The position numbers and the translations under genes were made by a program. A model generated the notes under the pieces. The model worked only from the letters and a program-made list of their open reading frames with translations, made no database searches and was not told the origin of the DNA. Positions 55,380-64,000 of a stretch of DNA of 64,000 nt are shown here, piece after piece. The stretch comes from Selenomonas sp. WCT3 (lineage in GTDB: Bacteria > Bacillota > Negativicutes > Selenomonadales > Selenomonadaceae). Position 1 is the first letter of the stretch; the number at the start of each line of letters is the position of its first letter. The stretch spans positions 178,703 through 242,702 of the forward strand of contig FNCM01000004.1 in NCBI GenBank assembly GCA_900100835.1, written 5' to 3'.

Positions 55380-55409
55380 GGAAAATGAAATAGAAAGAGG
55401 AATCACAAA

Positions 55410-56363
55410 GTGGAAACGAGTTTACTCATTGCGGCAGTGGTAGCTGCTGGTTTTGTATTGGTGACGGGGCCCTTCTTTATCCCCGAACTTCATAAACTGA
55501 AATTTGGTCAGAGCATTCGTGAGGAAGGGCCAAAGAGCCATCAGGCGAAAAGTGGTACGCCAACCATGGGCGGAATCATGATTATTTTGGGAATTACGAT
55601 TGGCACGGTGGTGGCAGCACCGCTCTCCACGGAAATCCTGCTGGCGCTTTTCATCACCTTGGGCCATTTCGTACTTGGGTTTCTCGATGACTATATCAAG
55701 GTGGTTAAGAAACGCAACCTGGGCCTTAAGGCCAAGCAGAAGATGCTAGGGCAGATTATCATTGCGGTCGTTACGATGATTATCGGTACTCGCATGCTGG
55801 GAATCGATACGAGCGTATGGCTGCCGATTGCCAACACTTCCATCAACATTGGAGCAGGATATTATTTCCTGTTGCTCTTTGTTATGGTGGGTACCTCCAA
55901 TGCCGTAAATCTTACCGATGGCCTCGATGGATTGGCTTCTGGTACGATGGCTATTGCTGCTAGTGTTTACGCGGTTATCTGTCTGAATATGGGGCATAAA
56001 GAATTGGCGATTTTCTGCGTTGCGGTTGTAGCAGCCTGCCTGGCTTTTTTGCGATTCAATGCGCATCCGGCTAAAGTGTTCATGGGGGATACGGGTTCCC
56101 TGGCATTGGGCGGTGCTCTGGCAGCAGTCGGTATTTTGACACATACAGAAGTTTTGCTGGCTGTCGTCGGCTTGATTTTTGTCTGTGAGGCCCTTTCGGT
56201 TATCATCCAGGTTATCTCCTTCAAGTCTACGGGCAAGCGTGTGTTCCGCATGAGCCCCATTCATCATCACTTTGAACTGGGTGGATGGTCTGAGTGGAAG
56301 GTTGTATTCGTATTCTGGGCAGTAGGGCTCTTGGCAGGTATTGCGGGCCTTTGCATGCTGTAA
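55410..56363 (+). CDS. mraY: Phospho-MurNAc-pentapeptide translocase MraY
   Basis: A 317-residue membrane protein with about ten helices, NLTDGLDGLA and FMGDTGSLALGG signatures and a HHHFEL stretch near the end. It loads the pentapeptide onto the undecaprenyl carrier to give lipid I. Start is GTG after GAAAGAGG. Confidence 0.96.
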   Translation: METSLLIAAVVAAGFVLVTGPFFIPELHKLKFGQSIREEGPKSHQAKSGTPTMGGIMIILGITIGTVVAAPLSTEILLALFITLGHFVLGFLDDYIKVVKKRNLGLKAKQKMLGQIIIAVVTMIIGTRMLGIDTSVWLPIANTSINIGAGYYFLLLFVMVGTSNAVNLTDGLDGLASGTMAIAASVYAVICLNMGHKELAIFCVAVVAACLAFLRFNAHPAKVFMGDTGSLALGGALAAVGILTHTEVLLAVVGLIFVCEALSVIIQVISFKSTGKRVFRMSPIHHHFELGGWSEWKVVFVFWAVGLLAGIAGLCML

Positions 56364-56407
56364 TTGTTCATTCGAGTTCATAAGAATTCATTGAGGGGGA
56401 TTTCTTC

Positions 56408-57775
56408 GTGGTTATGGATCTTTCGGGAAAGAAAGTACTGGTAATCGGTGCCGGCATCAGCGGTTTTGCTTCGGCTAAATTGGTCAAGTCCTTTGGAGCA
56501 GAGGTAGTGCTCAGCGATGCTAAAGAGGAAAAAGATATTTCATACGATTTCCAAGAACTTCGGGATAAAGGGATTGAACTGGTATTTGGTCTCCAGCAGG
56601 AAAGTCTGCTGGATGATGTAGACTGGGTGATGGTATCGCCGGCCGTTCCCGAGCGAATTCCGCTTATTCAGGCAGCTTATGCCCGCAAAATCCGCGTGCT
56701 TACCGAAGTAGAGCTGGCCTATGAGTTGGCCGAATCCCCCATTTGTGCGGTGACGGGGACAAATGGCAAGACCACCACGGTTACGCTGTTGGGGCTGCTG
56801 TTGGCAACCCATTACAATCCGGTAGGTGTGGGTGGTAATATCGGTGTCCCGCTTTCCGAAGAAGTGCTTCGCGTTGGCAAGGGCGGCTGCATTGCCGCTG
56901 AGATATCGAGCTATCAGATGGAAATCACGAAGGATTTTCATCCGCATGTTGCGGCGGTGCTTAATGTAACGCCGGACCATATTGTGCGTCATGGTTCCAT
57001 GGAAGTCTACCAACAGATGAAGGAGAAAATGTTTGCGCAGCAGACCGAAGAGGATTTTCTGGTGCTCAATTACGATGACGAGCAGACCCGTGGCATGAAG
57101 GCTAGAGCTAAGGCGAAAGTTTGCTATTTCAGCCGCCGGGAAGAGCTGGCGGAGGGTGCCTTTGTCCGGGATGGCCAGTTAGTAATTCGTTGGTCAGGGC
57201 AGGAGCATCAGCTTTGCCCCGTTAAGGATTTGGGCATCAAGGGCGGTCACAACGTGGAGAATGCTTTGGCGGCGGTGGCTTCGGCCTTCTTGGCCGGTTG
57301 TGAGCCGCAAGCCATGGTTCATGTTCTCAAGGAATTCCGTGGGGTTGAACACCGCATTGAATATGTCCGTGATGTAGATGGTGTGGCCTATTATAATGAT
57401 TCTAAGGCAACTAACACGGATTCTGCCATCAAGGCTTTGGAGACTTTTGAGCATGGCATTGTGCTCTTGGCAGGCGGTGACGATAAACTTACGGATCTTA
57501 CGGATTTCATGCAGCTGTGCAAAAAACGCGTTTCGGATTTGGTGCTGCTCGGTGCAGCCGCTGAGCGCTTTGAGCAGGAGGCTCTTAAAAATGGTTATCC
57601 GGCCGAGCACATTCATCGGGTAGGGTTCTCCATGGAAAAGGCAGTGGAAAAAGCACATGCTCTGGCAAAAGCTCCGCAGGTGGTCCTGCTTTCACCGGCT
57701 TGTGCAAGTTTTGATATGTATGATGGAATGGCGCAGCGTGGCCGCGACTTCAAGCGCCTGGTAAATAATTTATAA
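56408..57775 (+). CDS. murD: UDP-MurNAc-L-Ala:D-Glu ligase MurD
   Basis: A 455-residue Mur ligase with N-terminal GAGISGFA dinucleotide-like loop and ATP loop GTNGKT at 117-122; the late LLSPACASFDMYD is MurD-typical. GTG 56408 is seven bases after GAGGGGGA; ATG 56414 is the alternative. The usual ftsW gene does not follow; murG comes 14 bases later. Confidence 0.95.
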   Translation: MVMDLSGKKVLVIGAGISGFASAKLVKSFGAEVVLSDAKEEKDISYDFQELRDKGIELVFGLQQESLLDDVDWVMVSPAVPERIPLIQAAYARKIRVLTEVELAYELAESPICAVTGTNGKTTTVTLLGLLLATHYNPVGVGGNIGVPLSEEVLRVGKGGCIAAEISSYQMEITKDFHPHVAAVLNVTPDHIVRHGSMEVYQQMKEKMFAQQTEEDFLVLNYDDEQTRGMKARAKAKVCYFSRREELAEGAFVRDGQLVIRWSGQEHQLCPVKDLGIKGGHNVENALAAVASAFLAGCEPQAMVHVLKEFRGVEHRIEYVRDVDGVAYYNDSKATNTDSAIKALETFEHGIVLLAGGDDKLTDLTDFMQLCKKRVSDLVLLGAAAERFEQEALKNGYPAEHIHRVGFSMEKAVEKAHALAKAPQVVLLSPACASFDMYDGMAQRGRDFKRLVNNL

Positions 57776-57789
57776 AAGGGGTTCTTATT

Positions 57790-58902
57790 TTGAATATTAT
57801 TGTATCTGGTGGCGGAACGGGTGGACATATCTATCCGGCTATCACGATTATCCGCACGATACAGCAGAAATATCCCGAGGCGAATTTCCTCTATGTGGGA
57901 ACGACCCGGGGATTAGAGGCCGATATCATTCCCAAGGAAGGATTGCCCTTTGCAACGGTGGACATTCAGGGCTTTGAACGTCATTTGACGCCAGCTAATC
58001 TGATTCGTGCCGGCAAAGCCATGGCCGGAGTGGCAAAAGCGGCGAAGATTGTCCGCGATTTCCGCCCAGACGTGGTGGTGGGAACTGGCGGTTACGTCTG
58101 CGGCCCGATTTTGCTGGCAGCAAGCCTTATGCACGTGCCGACATTGATTCAGGAGCAGAATGTTGTCCCGGGAATTACCAACAAAATCTTGGCCAAATTC
58201 GTTTCGAAGATTGCAGCGGGGACCGAGGAAGCGATGAAGCACTTTCCCGCCGAAAAGGTCCTTTGCACGGGCAATCCCATCCGCAGCGAAGTCATGACGG
58301 CCCTGCGGGAAGAAGGGGCCGCCGAATTCGGTTTTGACCCGAAGCGCAAGACGGTATTGGTGTCTGGCGGCAGCCGCGGTGCCCGGGCCATCAATCGCGC
58401 CATGATTGATGTACTGGTGCAAGCTGCTGCTCATCCTGAGGTACAGTATTTGCATGTTACGGGAAAGAACGAGTATGAAGATGTTGTTCAGCGCTTGACT
58501 CAAGCCGGTCTTGACCTGGAGGCAGTGGAACATATTAAGGTTCGACCCTATCTTTACGATATGCCAAAGGCTATGGCTGTGGCAGACTTGGCCGTATTCC
58601 GTGCCGGTGCCACTGGATTGGCAGAGCTCACGGCCCGGGGAATTCCATCGATTCTGGTTCCTTATCCATATGCGGCTGAGAACCATCAGGAGCACAATGC
58701 AAGAGCATTAGAAGAAGCTGGAGCAGCCAGGATGATTCTCAATAAAGAATTGACCAGTGAACGGCTCAGTTCCGTTCTGGCAGAACTTTTGAGTGAAGAG
58801 GATAAATTAGCGGCGATGGCAGAGGCCAGCCGCCAAATGGGACGTCCTCAGGCGGCAGCAGACATTGCCGATCTCGTACTGGAACTTGCGAATCGTTCAT
58901 GA
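57790..58902 (+). CDS. murG: Lipid II synthase MurG
   Basis: A 370-residue GT28 glycosyltransferase with GGGTGGH at 7-13, the SGGSRGARAIN loop and RAGATGLAELTARG in the donor site. It adds GlcNAc to lipid I. Start is TTG after AAAGGGG. Confidence 0.96.
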   Translation: MNIIVSGGGTGGHIYPAITIIRTIQQKYPEANFLYVGTTRGLEADIIPKEGLPFATVDIQGFERHLTPANLIRAGKAMAGVAKAAKIVRDFRPDVVVGTGGYVCGPILLAASLMHVPTLIQEQNVVPGITNKILAKFVSKIAAGTEEAMKHFPAEKVLCTGNPIRSEVMTALREEGAAEFGFDPKRKTVLVSGGSRGARAINRAMIDVLVQAAAHPEVQYLHVTGKNEYEDVVQRLTQAGLDLEAVEHIKVRPYLYDMPKAMAVADLAVFRAGATGLAELTARGIPSILVPYPYAAENHQEHNARALEEAGAARMILNKELTSERLSSVLAELLSEEDKLAAMAEASRQMGRPQAAADIADLVLELANRS

Positions 58903-58916
58903 GGGGAGAAAGATTG

Positions 58917-60308
58917 ATGAAACAGCTGAAAGAGCTTAAAGATATCAAAAAGATTCATTTTGTTGGTATCGGTGGAGCTGGTATGAGCCCACTGGCAAAG
59001 ATTATGGCAGAACTTGGTTATGAGGTATCTGGTTCTGACCGGGAAGATTCTCAGGTGATTGAAAATCTGCGCAAGCTTGGCGTCAAGGTTATGCTGGGAG
59101 GCCAGAAGGGGGAAAATGTCAAGGGCGTTGATGCGATTGTCGTATCGACGGCAATTCCCTATGACAATCCAGAGGTACTGGCAGCCCGTGACTTGGGCAT
59201 TACCAAGCTCCATCGTTCGGATATCAACGCAGCCCTGGTAAATGAATACAAGGGCATTGCCGTTGCTGGTGCACATGGTAAGACTACTACCACTTCGATG
59301 CTGGGGGTATCCCTTACCCATGCAGGCGTTTCCCCGACGGTAATTGTCGGTGGTGAGGTTCCAGACCTGGGTACCAATGCAAAACTTGGGGAAAGTGAAT
59401 ATCTGGCATCGGAAGCCGATGAAAGCGATGGCTCCTTCCTGAAACTTCGTCCTCATATTGCGGTGGTAACCAATGTGGAAGATGATCATATGGACCACTA
59501 TGGTACGATGGAAAACATCATTAAGGCCTTTCGTCAGTTTATCCAGAATGTGGACAAAGAGACTGGGTATGCGGTACTCTGCTTTGATAACGAAAACCTG
59601 CGCAATATCGCCAAAACGGTAGACCGCAAATATTACACCTATGCCATTGATCATGAGGCGGATTATCGTGCTGTCAATATCAAAACTGGCGGCAAGGGAA
59701 TCTGTTTTGATGTGGTTCATGGGGAAGAGGAACTGGGGCATATTTCCCTCAATATTCCGGGACGTCACAATGTGCTGGATGCCATGGCCTGCATTGTAAC
59801 TGGTCTTACCATGGGGGTTCCCTTCGAGCAGATGGCTGCAGGCTTGGCCGCCTTCCATGGCGCTAAGCGCCGTTTTCAGACGAAGGGACGTGTCAATGGT
59901 GTATGGGTTGTGGATGATTATGCCCATCATCCGACGGAAATTGCCGCAACGCTTAAGGCTGCCAAGGAAACGAAACCGGGCCGCTTGATTTGTGCTTTCC
60001 AGCCCCATCGTTATTCCCGCACTCAGCTTTTGCATGAGGAGTTTGGCAAGGCCTTTGTATCGGCAGACCTTTTGATTCTTACGGATATCTATGCAGCTGG
60101 CGAGAGCCCCATTGAAGGGGTAGATGGTGAGACGATCCTGAAGGAAGTTCGTCGTCAGTCCGGCCAAGACGTAATCTATCTGCCCCAGCGCGAAAAAGTG
60201 GCAGCGCACCTCAAAGAGGAAGTCAAAGATGGGGATTTGGTTATCACAATGGGCGCAGGCGATATCTATAAGACGGGAGAAGAACTCGTTGAGATGTTGG
60301 AAAAGTAA
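58917..60308 (+). CDS. murC: UDP-MurNAc:L-alanine ligase MurC
   Basis: A 463-residue Mur ligase with GIGGAGM at 17-23 and ATP loop GAHGKT at 118-123. An upstream ATG at 58899 overlaps murG, but ATG 58917 is eight bases after GAGGGGAG and is preferred. A murB gene often follows murC; here ddl follows. Confidence 0.95.
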   Translation: MKQLKELKDIKKIHFVGIGGAGMSPLAKIMAELGYEVSGSDREDSQVIENLRKLGVKVMLGGQKGENVKGVDAIVVSTAIPYDNPEVLAARDLGITKLHRSDINAALVNEYKGIAVAGAHGKTTTTSMLGVSLTHAGVSPTVIVGGEVPDLGTNAKLGESEYLASEADESDGSFLKLRPHIAVVTNVEDDHMDHYGTMENIIKAFRQFIQNVDKETGYAVLCFDNENLRNIAKTVDRKYYTYAIDHEADYRAVNIKTGGKGICFDVVHGEEELGHISLNIPGRHNVLDAMACIVTGLTMGVPFEQMAAGLAAFHGAKRRFQTKGRVNGVWVVDDYAHHPTEIAATLKAAKETKPGRLICAFQPHRYSRTQLLHEEFGKAFVSADLLILTDIYAAGESPIEGVDGETILKEVRRQSGQDVIYLPQREKVAAHLKEEVKDGDLVITMGAGDIYKTGEELVEMLEK

Positions 60309-60334
60309 TCGAGGTTAAAGGAGAATACATTCAA

Positions 60335-61273
60335 ATGAATCAGGATAAAATTGTTGTTGTTATGGGCGGAACCTCCACGGAGGCAGAGATTTCCCGTCAG
60401 ACGGGGACGGCCATCTTGAAGGCACTTCAGTCCAAGGGCTATAATGCCGAGGGGATGGAACTCAATCCGACGACTTTTGCCGAAGATATCCGCAAGAGCG
60501 GCTGTGCTATTGTATTTAATGCCATTCATGGCAAATTTGGTGAGGATGGCATGATTCAGGGAACGCTGGATATGCTGGGAATTCCTTATACGGGCTCTGG
60601 GGTCCTGGCTTCGGCTGTAACTATGGATAAGGCAGCCTCCAAGCGGGTATTTTTGGCTGAGGGCATATCGACGCCGCGCTCCCAGACCTTCCATGCCTTT
60701 GAGATGAAACACAATCTGGTAGAGGAAATCGAGAAAAACTTTTCCTGGCCGGTAGTGGTTAAAGCTGCTTCCCAGGGGTCAAGTATCGGTGTCTATATCG
60801 TTCAGAATCATGACGAGCTGGAAAAGTCTTTACAGGAAGCCTTTTCCTATAACGATGAAGTCCTGGTAGAGGAATTTATTAAGGGGCGTGAGCTGACTGT
60901 TGCCGTTTGGGGCGACGATGAAGCCAAAGAAGCATTCCCAATCATTGAGATTACGACTACCTCTGGCCGATATGATTACGAAAGCAAATACACCAAAGGT
61001 GCTTCGACGCATATTATTCCCATGCCGGTATCGGATGCCAAGACGAAAGAAATTCAGGAATTGGCTATCAAAACCTTTACGGCTTGCGGATGCCGTGGGG
61101 TAGCACGGGTTGACATGATGCTGGGAACTGATGAGAAACCCTATGTAATTGAAGTCAATTCCGTTCCGGGCATGACGGAACTTTCCTTGGTTCCAGATGC
61201 TGCTCGGGCAATGGGGGTTGAGTTCCCGGAGCTTTGCGAACGCATTTTGGAAATGGCCGGTTTCAAAAAATAA
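60335..61273 (+). CDS. ddl: D-alanine:D-alanine ligase
   Basis: A 312-residue ATP-grasp ligase with VVMGGTSTEAEIS at the start, the GEDGMIQG loop and the late EVNSVPGMTE metal site. It makes the dipeptide for MurF. Being inside the dcw cluster gives it the same regulation as murF. Confidence 0.95.
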   Translation: MNQDKIVVVMGGTSTEAEISRQTGTAILKALQSKGYNAEGMELNPTTFAEDIRKSGCAIVFNAIHGKFGEDGMIQGTLDMLGIPYTGSGVLASAVTMDKAASKRVFLAEGISTPRSQTFHAFEMKHNLVEEIEKNFSWPVVVKAASQGSSIGVYIVQNHDELEKSLQEAFSYNDEVLVEEFIKGRELTVAVWGDDEAKEAFPIIEITTTSGRYDYESKYTKGASTHIIPMPVSDAKTKEIQELAIKTFTACGCRGVARVDMMLGTDEKPYVIEVNSVPGMTELSLVPDAARAMGVEFPELCERILEMAGFKK

Positions 61274-61291
61274 GCCGCTTGCCGGACCATG

Positions 61292-61322
61292 CCGGACAGG
61301 ATATCACCTGTCCGGTTTATTT
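61292..61322 (+). terminator. Terminator-like hairpin between ddl and ftsQ
   Basis: Stem CCGGACAGG/CCTGTCCGG (61292-61300, 61307-61315), six-base loop, then TTTATTTCT. It may reduce read-through to ftsQ. Confidence 0.65.
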
Positions 61323-61347
61323 CTAACAGAGGAAGGAAGTGAAAGTA

Positions 61348-62163
61348 ATGGAAGAAAGGGAACATGAACAACTAGAACCACAGCCCGTGACGGTCAATCG
61401 AAAAGTTCGCCGCAGTCCACGGCGAATTATCAAAGGTCTTTTATTTCTGCTCATATGTGGAAGCATAATGGGGATTGCCATCTATTCGCCTTTGTTTACC
61501 TTTCAGCGGCTGATTCTCAATGGCAATGCATATTTAAGCAGCGATGATGTTATGGATATTGGCAGAATCCAGAAGGGCAGACCGCTTTTTCAGCTGAAAA
61601 CCGATGAGATTACGCAAAATCTCATGCATGACCTGCGCATTGAATCAGCGGTGGTTCGCAGACGGCTGCCGGATACGATTGAGATTGATATCACCGAACG
61701 GGTGCCGGTGGCAACGGCAATATGCGATTATGGCTATATTGATTTTGACCGGCAGGGAAAAGTAATTCATAGCTATCGGTCTCTTCATAAAATGCCAATC
61801 CCTTTGATAACGGGAACGACCTTGCATGATTTGTATATTGGGGATGACAATAAAGATGAGCGGGTGGCGCAAATCCTCATGTTTCTGCAGAGACTGAATG
61901 CGGATGCCCTTAACCAGATTTCGGAAATTAATATGACCAATCCGGAACAGATAACTGCCTATACGACAAACTCGGTTCAGATACGCTTGGGAAACATGGA
62001 TCGAATGGAAGAAAAGGCAAAACTAACCCAGGAGTTTCTCGATAACCTTCCCAATAGCCGCCATCCCATCGAATATGTGGATTTCAGTTATACCGCCCCC
62101 TTTATTCGGCTGAAGCACATGCCAACAGAAAAAGAGACTGTTGTCAATGCGAATGCGCAGTAA
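61348..62163 (+). CDS. ftsQ: Cell division protein FtsQ/DivIB
   Basis: A 271-residue bitopic protein with a basic N-terminus, one membrane helix (about 33-53), a POTRA domain starting near FTFQRLILNGNAYLSS and a beta-rich FtsQ domain. ATG 61348 follows GGAAGGAAGTG; GTG 61339 is the alternative. It joins FtsL at the divisome. Confidence 0.9.
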   Translation: MEEREHEQLEPQPVTVNRKVRRSPRRIIKGLLFLLICGSIMGIAIYSPLFTFQRLILNGNAYLSSDDVMDIGRIQKGRPLFQLKTDEITQNLMHDLRIESAVVRRRLPDTIEIDITERVPVATAICDYGYIDFDRQGKVIHSYRSLHKMPIPLITGTTLHDLYIGDDNKDERVAQILMFLQRLNADALNQISEINMTNPEQITAYTTNSVQIRLGNMDRMEEKAKLTQEFLDNLPNSRHPIEYVDFSYTAPFIRLKHMPTEKETVVNANAQ

Positions 62164-62260
62164 ATATACCTTGTTTAGTGGGAATTCTGGAAGTTTTTTC
62201 GGAAAAGCTATGGAATTCAATGCAAAATAATGATAAAATAAAACAGTATAATTGTGCAGA

Positions 62261-62300
62261 TTGGCAAATGTGGTAAGATAACCGCATTATAGAATATAAT
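62261..62300 (+). promoter_or_regulatory. Possible ftsZ promoter region
   Basis: The 140-base ftsQ-ftsZ gap is AT-rich and holds TATAAT at 62247-62252 and 62295-62300 and an extended -10 form TGGTAAGAT at 62271-62279. No box pair has ideal spacing, so the exact promoter is uncertain. Confidence 0.3.
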
Positions 62301-62319
62301 CGTCATGGGGGTTAATGCA

Positions 62320-63426
62320 GTGTTTGAATTGGATGATAATGGCCTGGATCAATTGGCTACAATTAAAGTAATCGGTGTTGGCGGTGGTGGCAGCAATGCA
62401 GTCAACCGCATGATTAATCTTGGCCTTCAGGGCGTAGAATTTATTGCTGTAAATACTGATGCGCAGGCTTTGATGAAGTCTTTGGCACCGAAACGGATGC
62501 AGATTGGTGAAAAACTCACCCGTGGTCTTGGTGCAGGTGCTCAGCCAGAGATTGGGCAGAAGGCTGCTGAGGAAAGCCGCGACGATATTTTGGAAGCACT
62601 CCGTGGTGCAGATATGGTATTCGTAACTGCTGGTATGGGCGGTGGAACAGGTACTGGTGCTGCTCCGGTAGTAGCAGAGTGTGCCCGTGAAATTGGTGCG
62701 TTGACAGTAGGCGTTGTGACGCGTCCGTTCTCATTTGAGGGAATGAAGCGCCGCCGCAATGCAGAGTCTGGTATTGCAAATCTAAAAAAACATGTGGATA
62801 CGATTATTACGATTCCCAATGACCGTCTGATGCAGGTGGTTGATAAAAAGACGCCGATTACGCAGGCTTTCAGCATTGCAGATGATGTGTTGCGCCAGGG
62901 CGTAAAAGGTATTGCAGACCTTATTGCATTGCCGGGGCTTATTAACCTTGACTTTGCTGACGTGAAGAATATCATGAGCAATGCTGGCTCTGCCCTGATG
63001 GGTATTGGTGAAGCTTCCGGTGAAAATGCAGCGGTAGAGGCTGCTAAGGCGGCTATTGCATCGCCGTTGCTGGAAACCAGCATCGATGGTGCTCGTGGTA
63101 TCTTACTTAACGTTACCGGTGCGGAAGAGAATCTCAGCATGTTTGAGGTTACCGAGGCGTCGAATTCTATTGAGGAAGCTGCTGACAGCCAGGCAAATAT
63201 TATCTGGGGTGCTGCCGTTGATAATACCATGGGTGATACTGTACGCGTTACAGTTATTGCCACTGGTTTTGATGCGCCAGAAGAAATTGGCGTACAGACT
63301 CCCGTTCAGCCGGCAGCAAGTACGATTCCTGCGGCAACAGATGTAACGGATAAAACGGCAGAAGCTCAGCCTGCTGCACCAGCTCCAGACTTTATCGACA
63401 TTCCGGTCTGGATGCGTCGAAAATAA
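62320..63426 (+). CDS. ftsZ: Cell division GTPase FtsZ
   Basis: A 368-residue tubulin homologue with GGGTGTG at 107-113 and the T7-loop region near NLDFADV. The C-terminal tail (about 315-360) is Ala/Pro/Thr-rich and ends in [12 protein letters not shown], the usual partner-binding peptide. GTG 62320 is chosen: GGGGG lies about eight bases before it and it gives the common (M)FELDDNG start. ATG 62305 would add five residues without a ribosome site. No ftsA precedes it; a 156-base gap with several TATAAT-like boxes suggests its own promoter. Confidence 0.95.
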   Translation: MFELDDNGLDQLATIKVIGVGGGGSNAVNRMINLGLQGVEFIAVNTDAQALMKSLAPKRMQIGEKLTRGLGAGAQPEIGQKAAEESRDDILEALRGADMVFVTAGMGGGTGTGAAPVVAECAREIGALTVGVVTRPFSFEGMKRRRNAESGIANLKKHVDTIITIPNDRLMQVVDKKTPITQAFSIADDVLRQGVKGIADLIALPGLINLDFADVKNIMSNAGSALMGIGEASGENAAVEAAKAAIASPLLETSIDGARGILLNVTGAEENLSMFEVTEASNSIEEAADSQANIIWGAAVDNTMGDTVRVTVIATGFDAPEEIGVQTPVQPAASTIPAATDVTDKTAEAQPAAPAPDFIDIPVWMRRK

Positions 63427-63437
63427 TAAAAAAACAG

Positions 63438-63466
63438 TTGACAAGAACGTTAAGAGCAGATATAAT
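63438..63466 (+). promoter_or_regulatory. Consensus promoter of the tRNA-Tyr/tRNA-Met unit
   Basis: TTGACA (63438-63443), 17-base spacer, TATAAT (63461-63466): a perfect housekeeping consensus. It starts 12 bases after the ftsZ stop. Confidence 0.93.
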
Positions 63467-63499
63467 ATATCTTGTTCTTAACACTTGTTAATTGCATAT

Positions 63500-63585
63500 G
63501 GGTAGGTGCCCGAGTGGTTAAAGGGAACAGACTGTAAATCTGTCATCTTCGGATTACGATGGTTCGAATCCATCCCTGCCCACCA
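63500..63585 (+). tRNA. tRNA-Tyr (anticodon GTA)
   Basis: An 86-base class II tRNA with a long variable arm (TCATCTTCGGATTACGA), acceptor GGGTAGG/CCTGCCC, anticodon loop CTGTAAA and encoded CCA. Confidence 0.95.
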
Positions 63586-63589
63586 TTAT

Positions 63590-63666
63590 GGCGGCGTAGC
63601 TCAGTTGGCTAGAGCATGCGGTTCATACCCGCAGTGTCAGGAGTTCAAATCTCTTCGCCGCCACCA
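63590..63666 (+). tRNA. tRNA-Met, elongator type (anticodon CAT)
   Basis: A 77-base cloverleaf with fully paired acceptor GGCGGCG/CGCCGCC, anticodon stem GCGG/CCGC around TTCATAC and encoded CCA. The paired first base excludes the initiator; a tRNA-Ile with lysidine at C34 is a minor alternative. Confidence 0.9.
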
Positions 63667-63678
63667 TTTGCAATCAGT

Positions 63679-63716
63679 AAGCGCATCACGTAAGTGGTGC
63701 GCTTTTTATTTTTTAA
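63679..63716 (+). terminator. Terminator after tRNA-Met
   Basis: Stem AAGCGCATCAC/GTGGTGCGCTT with one G-U pair (63679-63689, 63694-63704), then a long T-rich run. Confidence 0.88.
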
Positions 63717-63742
63717 AAAATGTAATTAGTTCAAAAAAGGTG

Positions 63743-63771
63743 TTGACAATTTATAATAAAACGTGTAACAT
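63743..63771 (+). promoter_or_regulatory. Upstream promoter (P1) of a likely rRNA operon
   Basis: TTGACA (63743-63748), 17-base spacer, TAACAT (63766-63771), preceded by an A-rich stretch like an UP element. Confidence 0.65.
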
Positions 63772-63878
63772 AATACAAGTCGCTGAGAGATACGGCGAAA
63801 CAAAAGCTTCAGACCTTGATTGGCAAAACGGATGCGATTGTTTCTCTGAAAAGCTTCGAAAAGAATTTAAAAAAGTTC

Positions 63879-63907
63879 TTGACAGAAACAAATCGATGCG
63901 ATACAAT
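63879..63907 (+). promoter_or_regulatory. Downstream promoter (P2) of a likely rRNA operon
   Basis: TTGACA (63879-63884), 17-base spacer, TACAAT (63902-63907), 136 bases after P1, again behind an A-rich tract. Confidence 0.8.
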
Positions 63908-64000
63908 AAATGAGTCGCTGAAATGAGCGACAGAGATTGTTCTCTGAAAACTAAACAATGTAAAATGAAATCATGCAACATGATTTAAGCCAGATGTTAA
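63908..64000 (+). other. rRNA operon leader, 16S gene expected past the window
   Basis: The stretch after P2 contains TTCTCTGAAAACTAAACAA (about 63940-63958), the type of sequence found in Firmicutes rRNA leaders just before 16S. No 16S core sequence is in the window. From 63667 to 64000 there is no protein gene, only the terminator, the two promoters and this leader. Confidence 0.6.

Noticed and set aside
58848-60209. Open frame of 453 codons on the minus strand
   Set aside because: Antisense to murC; no recognisable domain.
63506-63913. Open frame of 135 codons on the plus strand
   Set aside because: It runs through tRNA-Tyr, tRNA-Met, a terminator and the rRNA promoters; the translated motifs are tRNA shadows.

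Overview
The window is a 64 kb stretch of core chromosome from a motile, diderm, Negativicutes-type Firmicute; I would guess a Selenomonas-like genus. The reasons are the Bacillus/Clostridia-style flagellar and chemotaxis operon (FliY, CheC, CheD, FlhF, FlhG, FliA), the mreBCD-mrdA-minCDE-rodA locus, a MurE with the DNPR meso-diaminopimelate signature, and the rpsB-to-proS and mraZ-to-ftsZ gene orders. The genus is an inference from gene content and protein character, not from a search. I saw no transposase, integrase, phage gene or CRISPR array.

Layout. (1) 1-19001, plus strand: the distal half of a large fla/che operon. It runs from a 5'-truncated fliY through cheY, fliO, fliP, fliQ, fliR, flhB, flhA, flhF, flhG, a PilZ c-di-GMP effector, cheB, cheA, cheW, cheC, cheD, an unknown membrane protein, sigma factor fliA, a FapA-family protein and two uncharacterised proteins. 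It ends at a bidirectional terminator shared with a lone trpD on the minus strand. (2) 20175-20418: a promoter, tRNA-Pro and tRNA-Arg, and a terminator. (3) 20638-25479: a FIST-GGDEF diguanylate cyclase, an ArsB/NhaD-like permease, and DUF4321-maf-radC. (4) 25510-32930: one morphogenesis and division-site locus, mreBCD, PBP2, minCDE and rodA. (5) 32977-37140: a fused radical SAM/DUF2344 protein and RNase G, followed by a dicarboxylate/amino-acid symporter behind its own promoter with a repeated 12-bp upstream element. (6) 38520-49042: rpsB, tsf, pyrH, frr, a tiny unknown gene, a ferredoxin, then uppS, cdsA, dxr, rseP, ispG and proS, covering translation, isoprenoid, lipid and envelope functions. 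(7) 49056-50377: a minus-strand DUF1858 protein and a polysaccharide deacetylase. (8) 50428-63426: the dcw cluster mraZ, rsmH, ftsL, murE, murF, mraY, murD, murG, murC, ddl, ftsQ, ftsZ. It lacks the usual ftsI, ftsW, murB and ftsA. An array of MraZ-box-like repeats lies between the mraZ promoter and its start codon. (9) 63438-63716: a perfect-consensus promoter driving tRNA-Tyr and tRNA-Met, with a terminator. (10) 63743-64000: tandem strong promoters and an rRNA-type leader, so a 16S rRNA gene probably begins just past the window.

The genes cover motility output and its c-di-GMP control, cell shape and division placement, precursor supply for peptidoglycan (undecaprenyl phosphate from uppS; Mur enzymes) and core translation. 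I did not find a convincing new multi-gene system. The parts most worth following are the three unknown proteins of the flagellar operon, the out-of-frame fliR/flhB overlap, the MraZ operator array, the reduced dcw cluster, the tiny gene between frr and ferredoxin, the repeated element before the symporter, and the duplicated rRNA leader.
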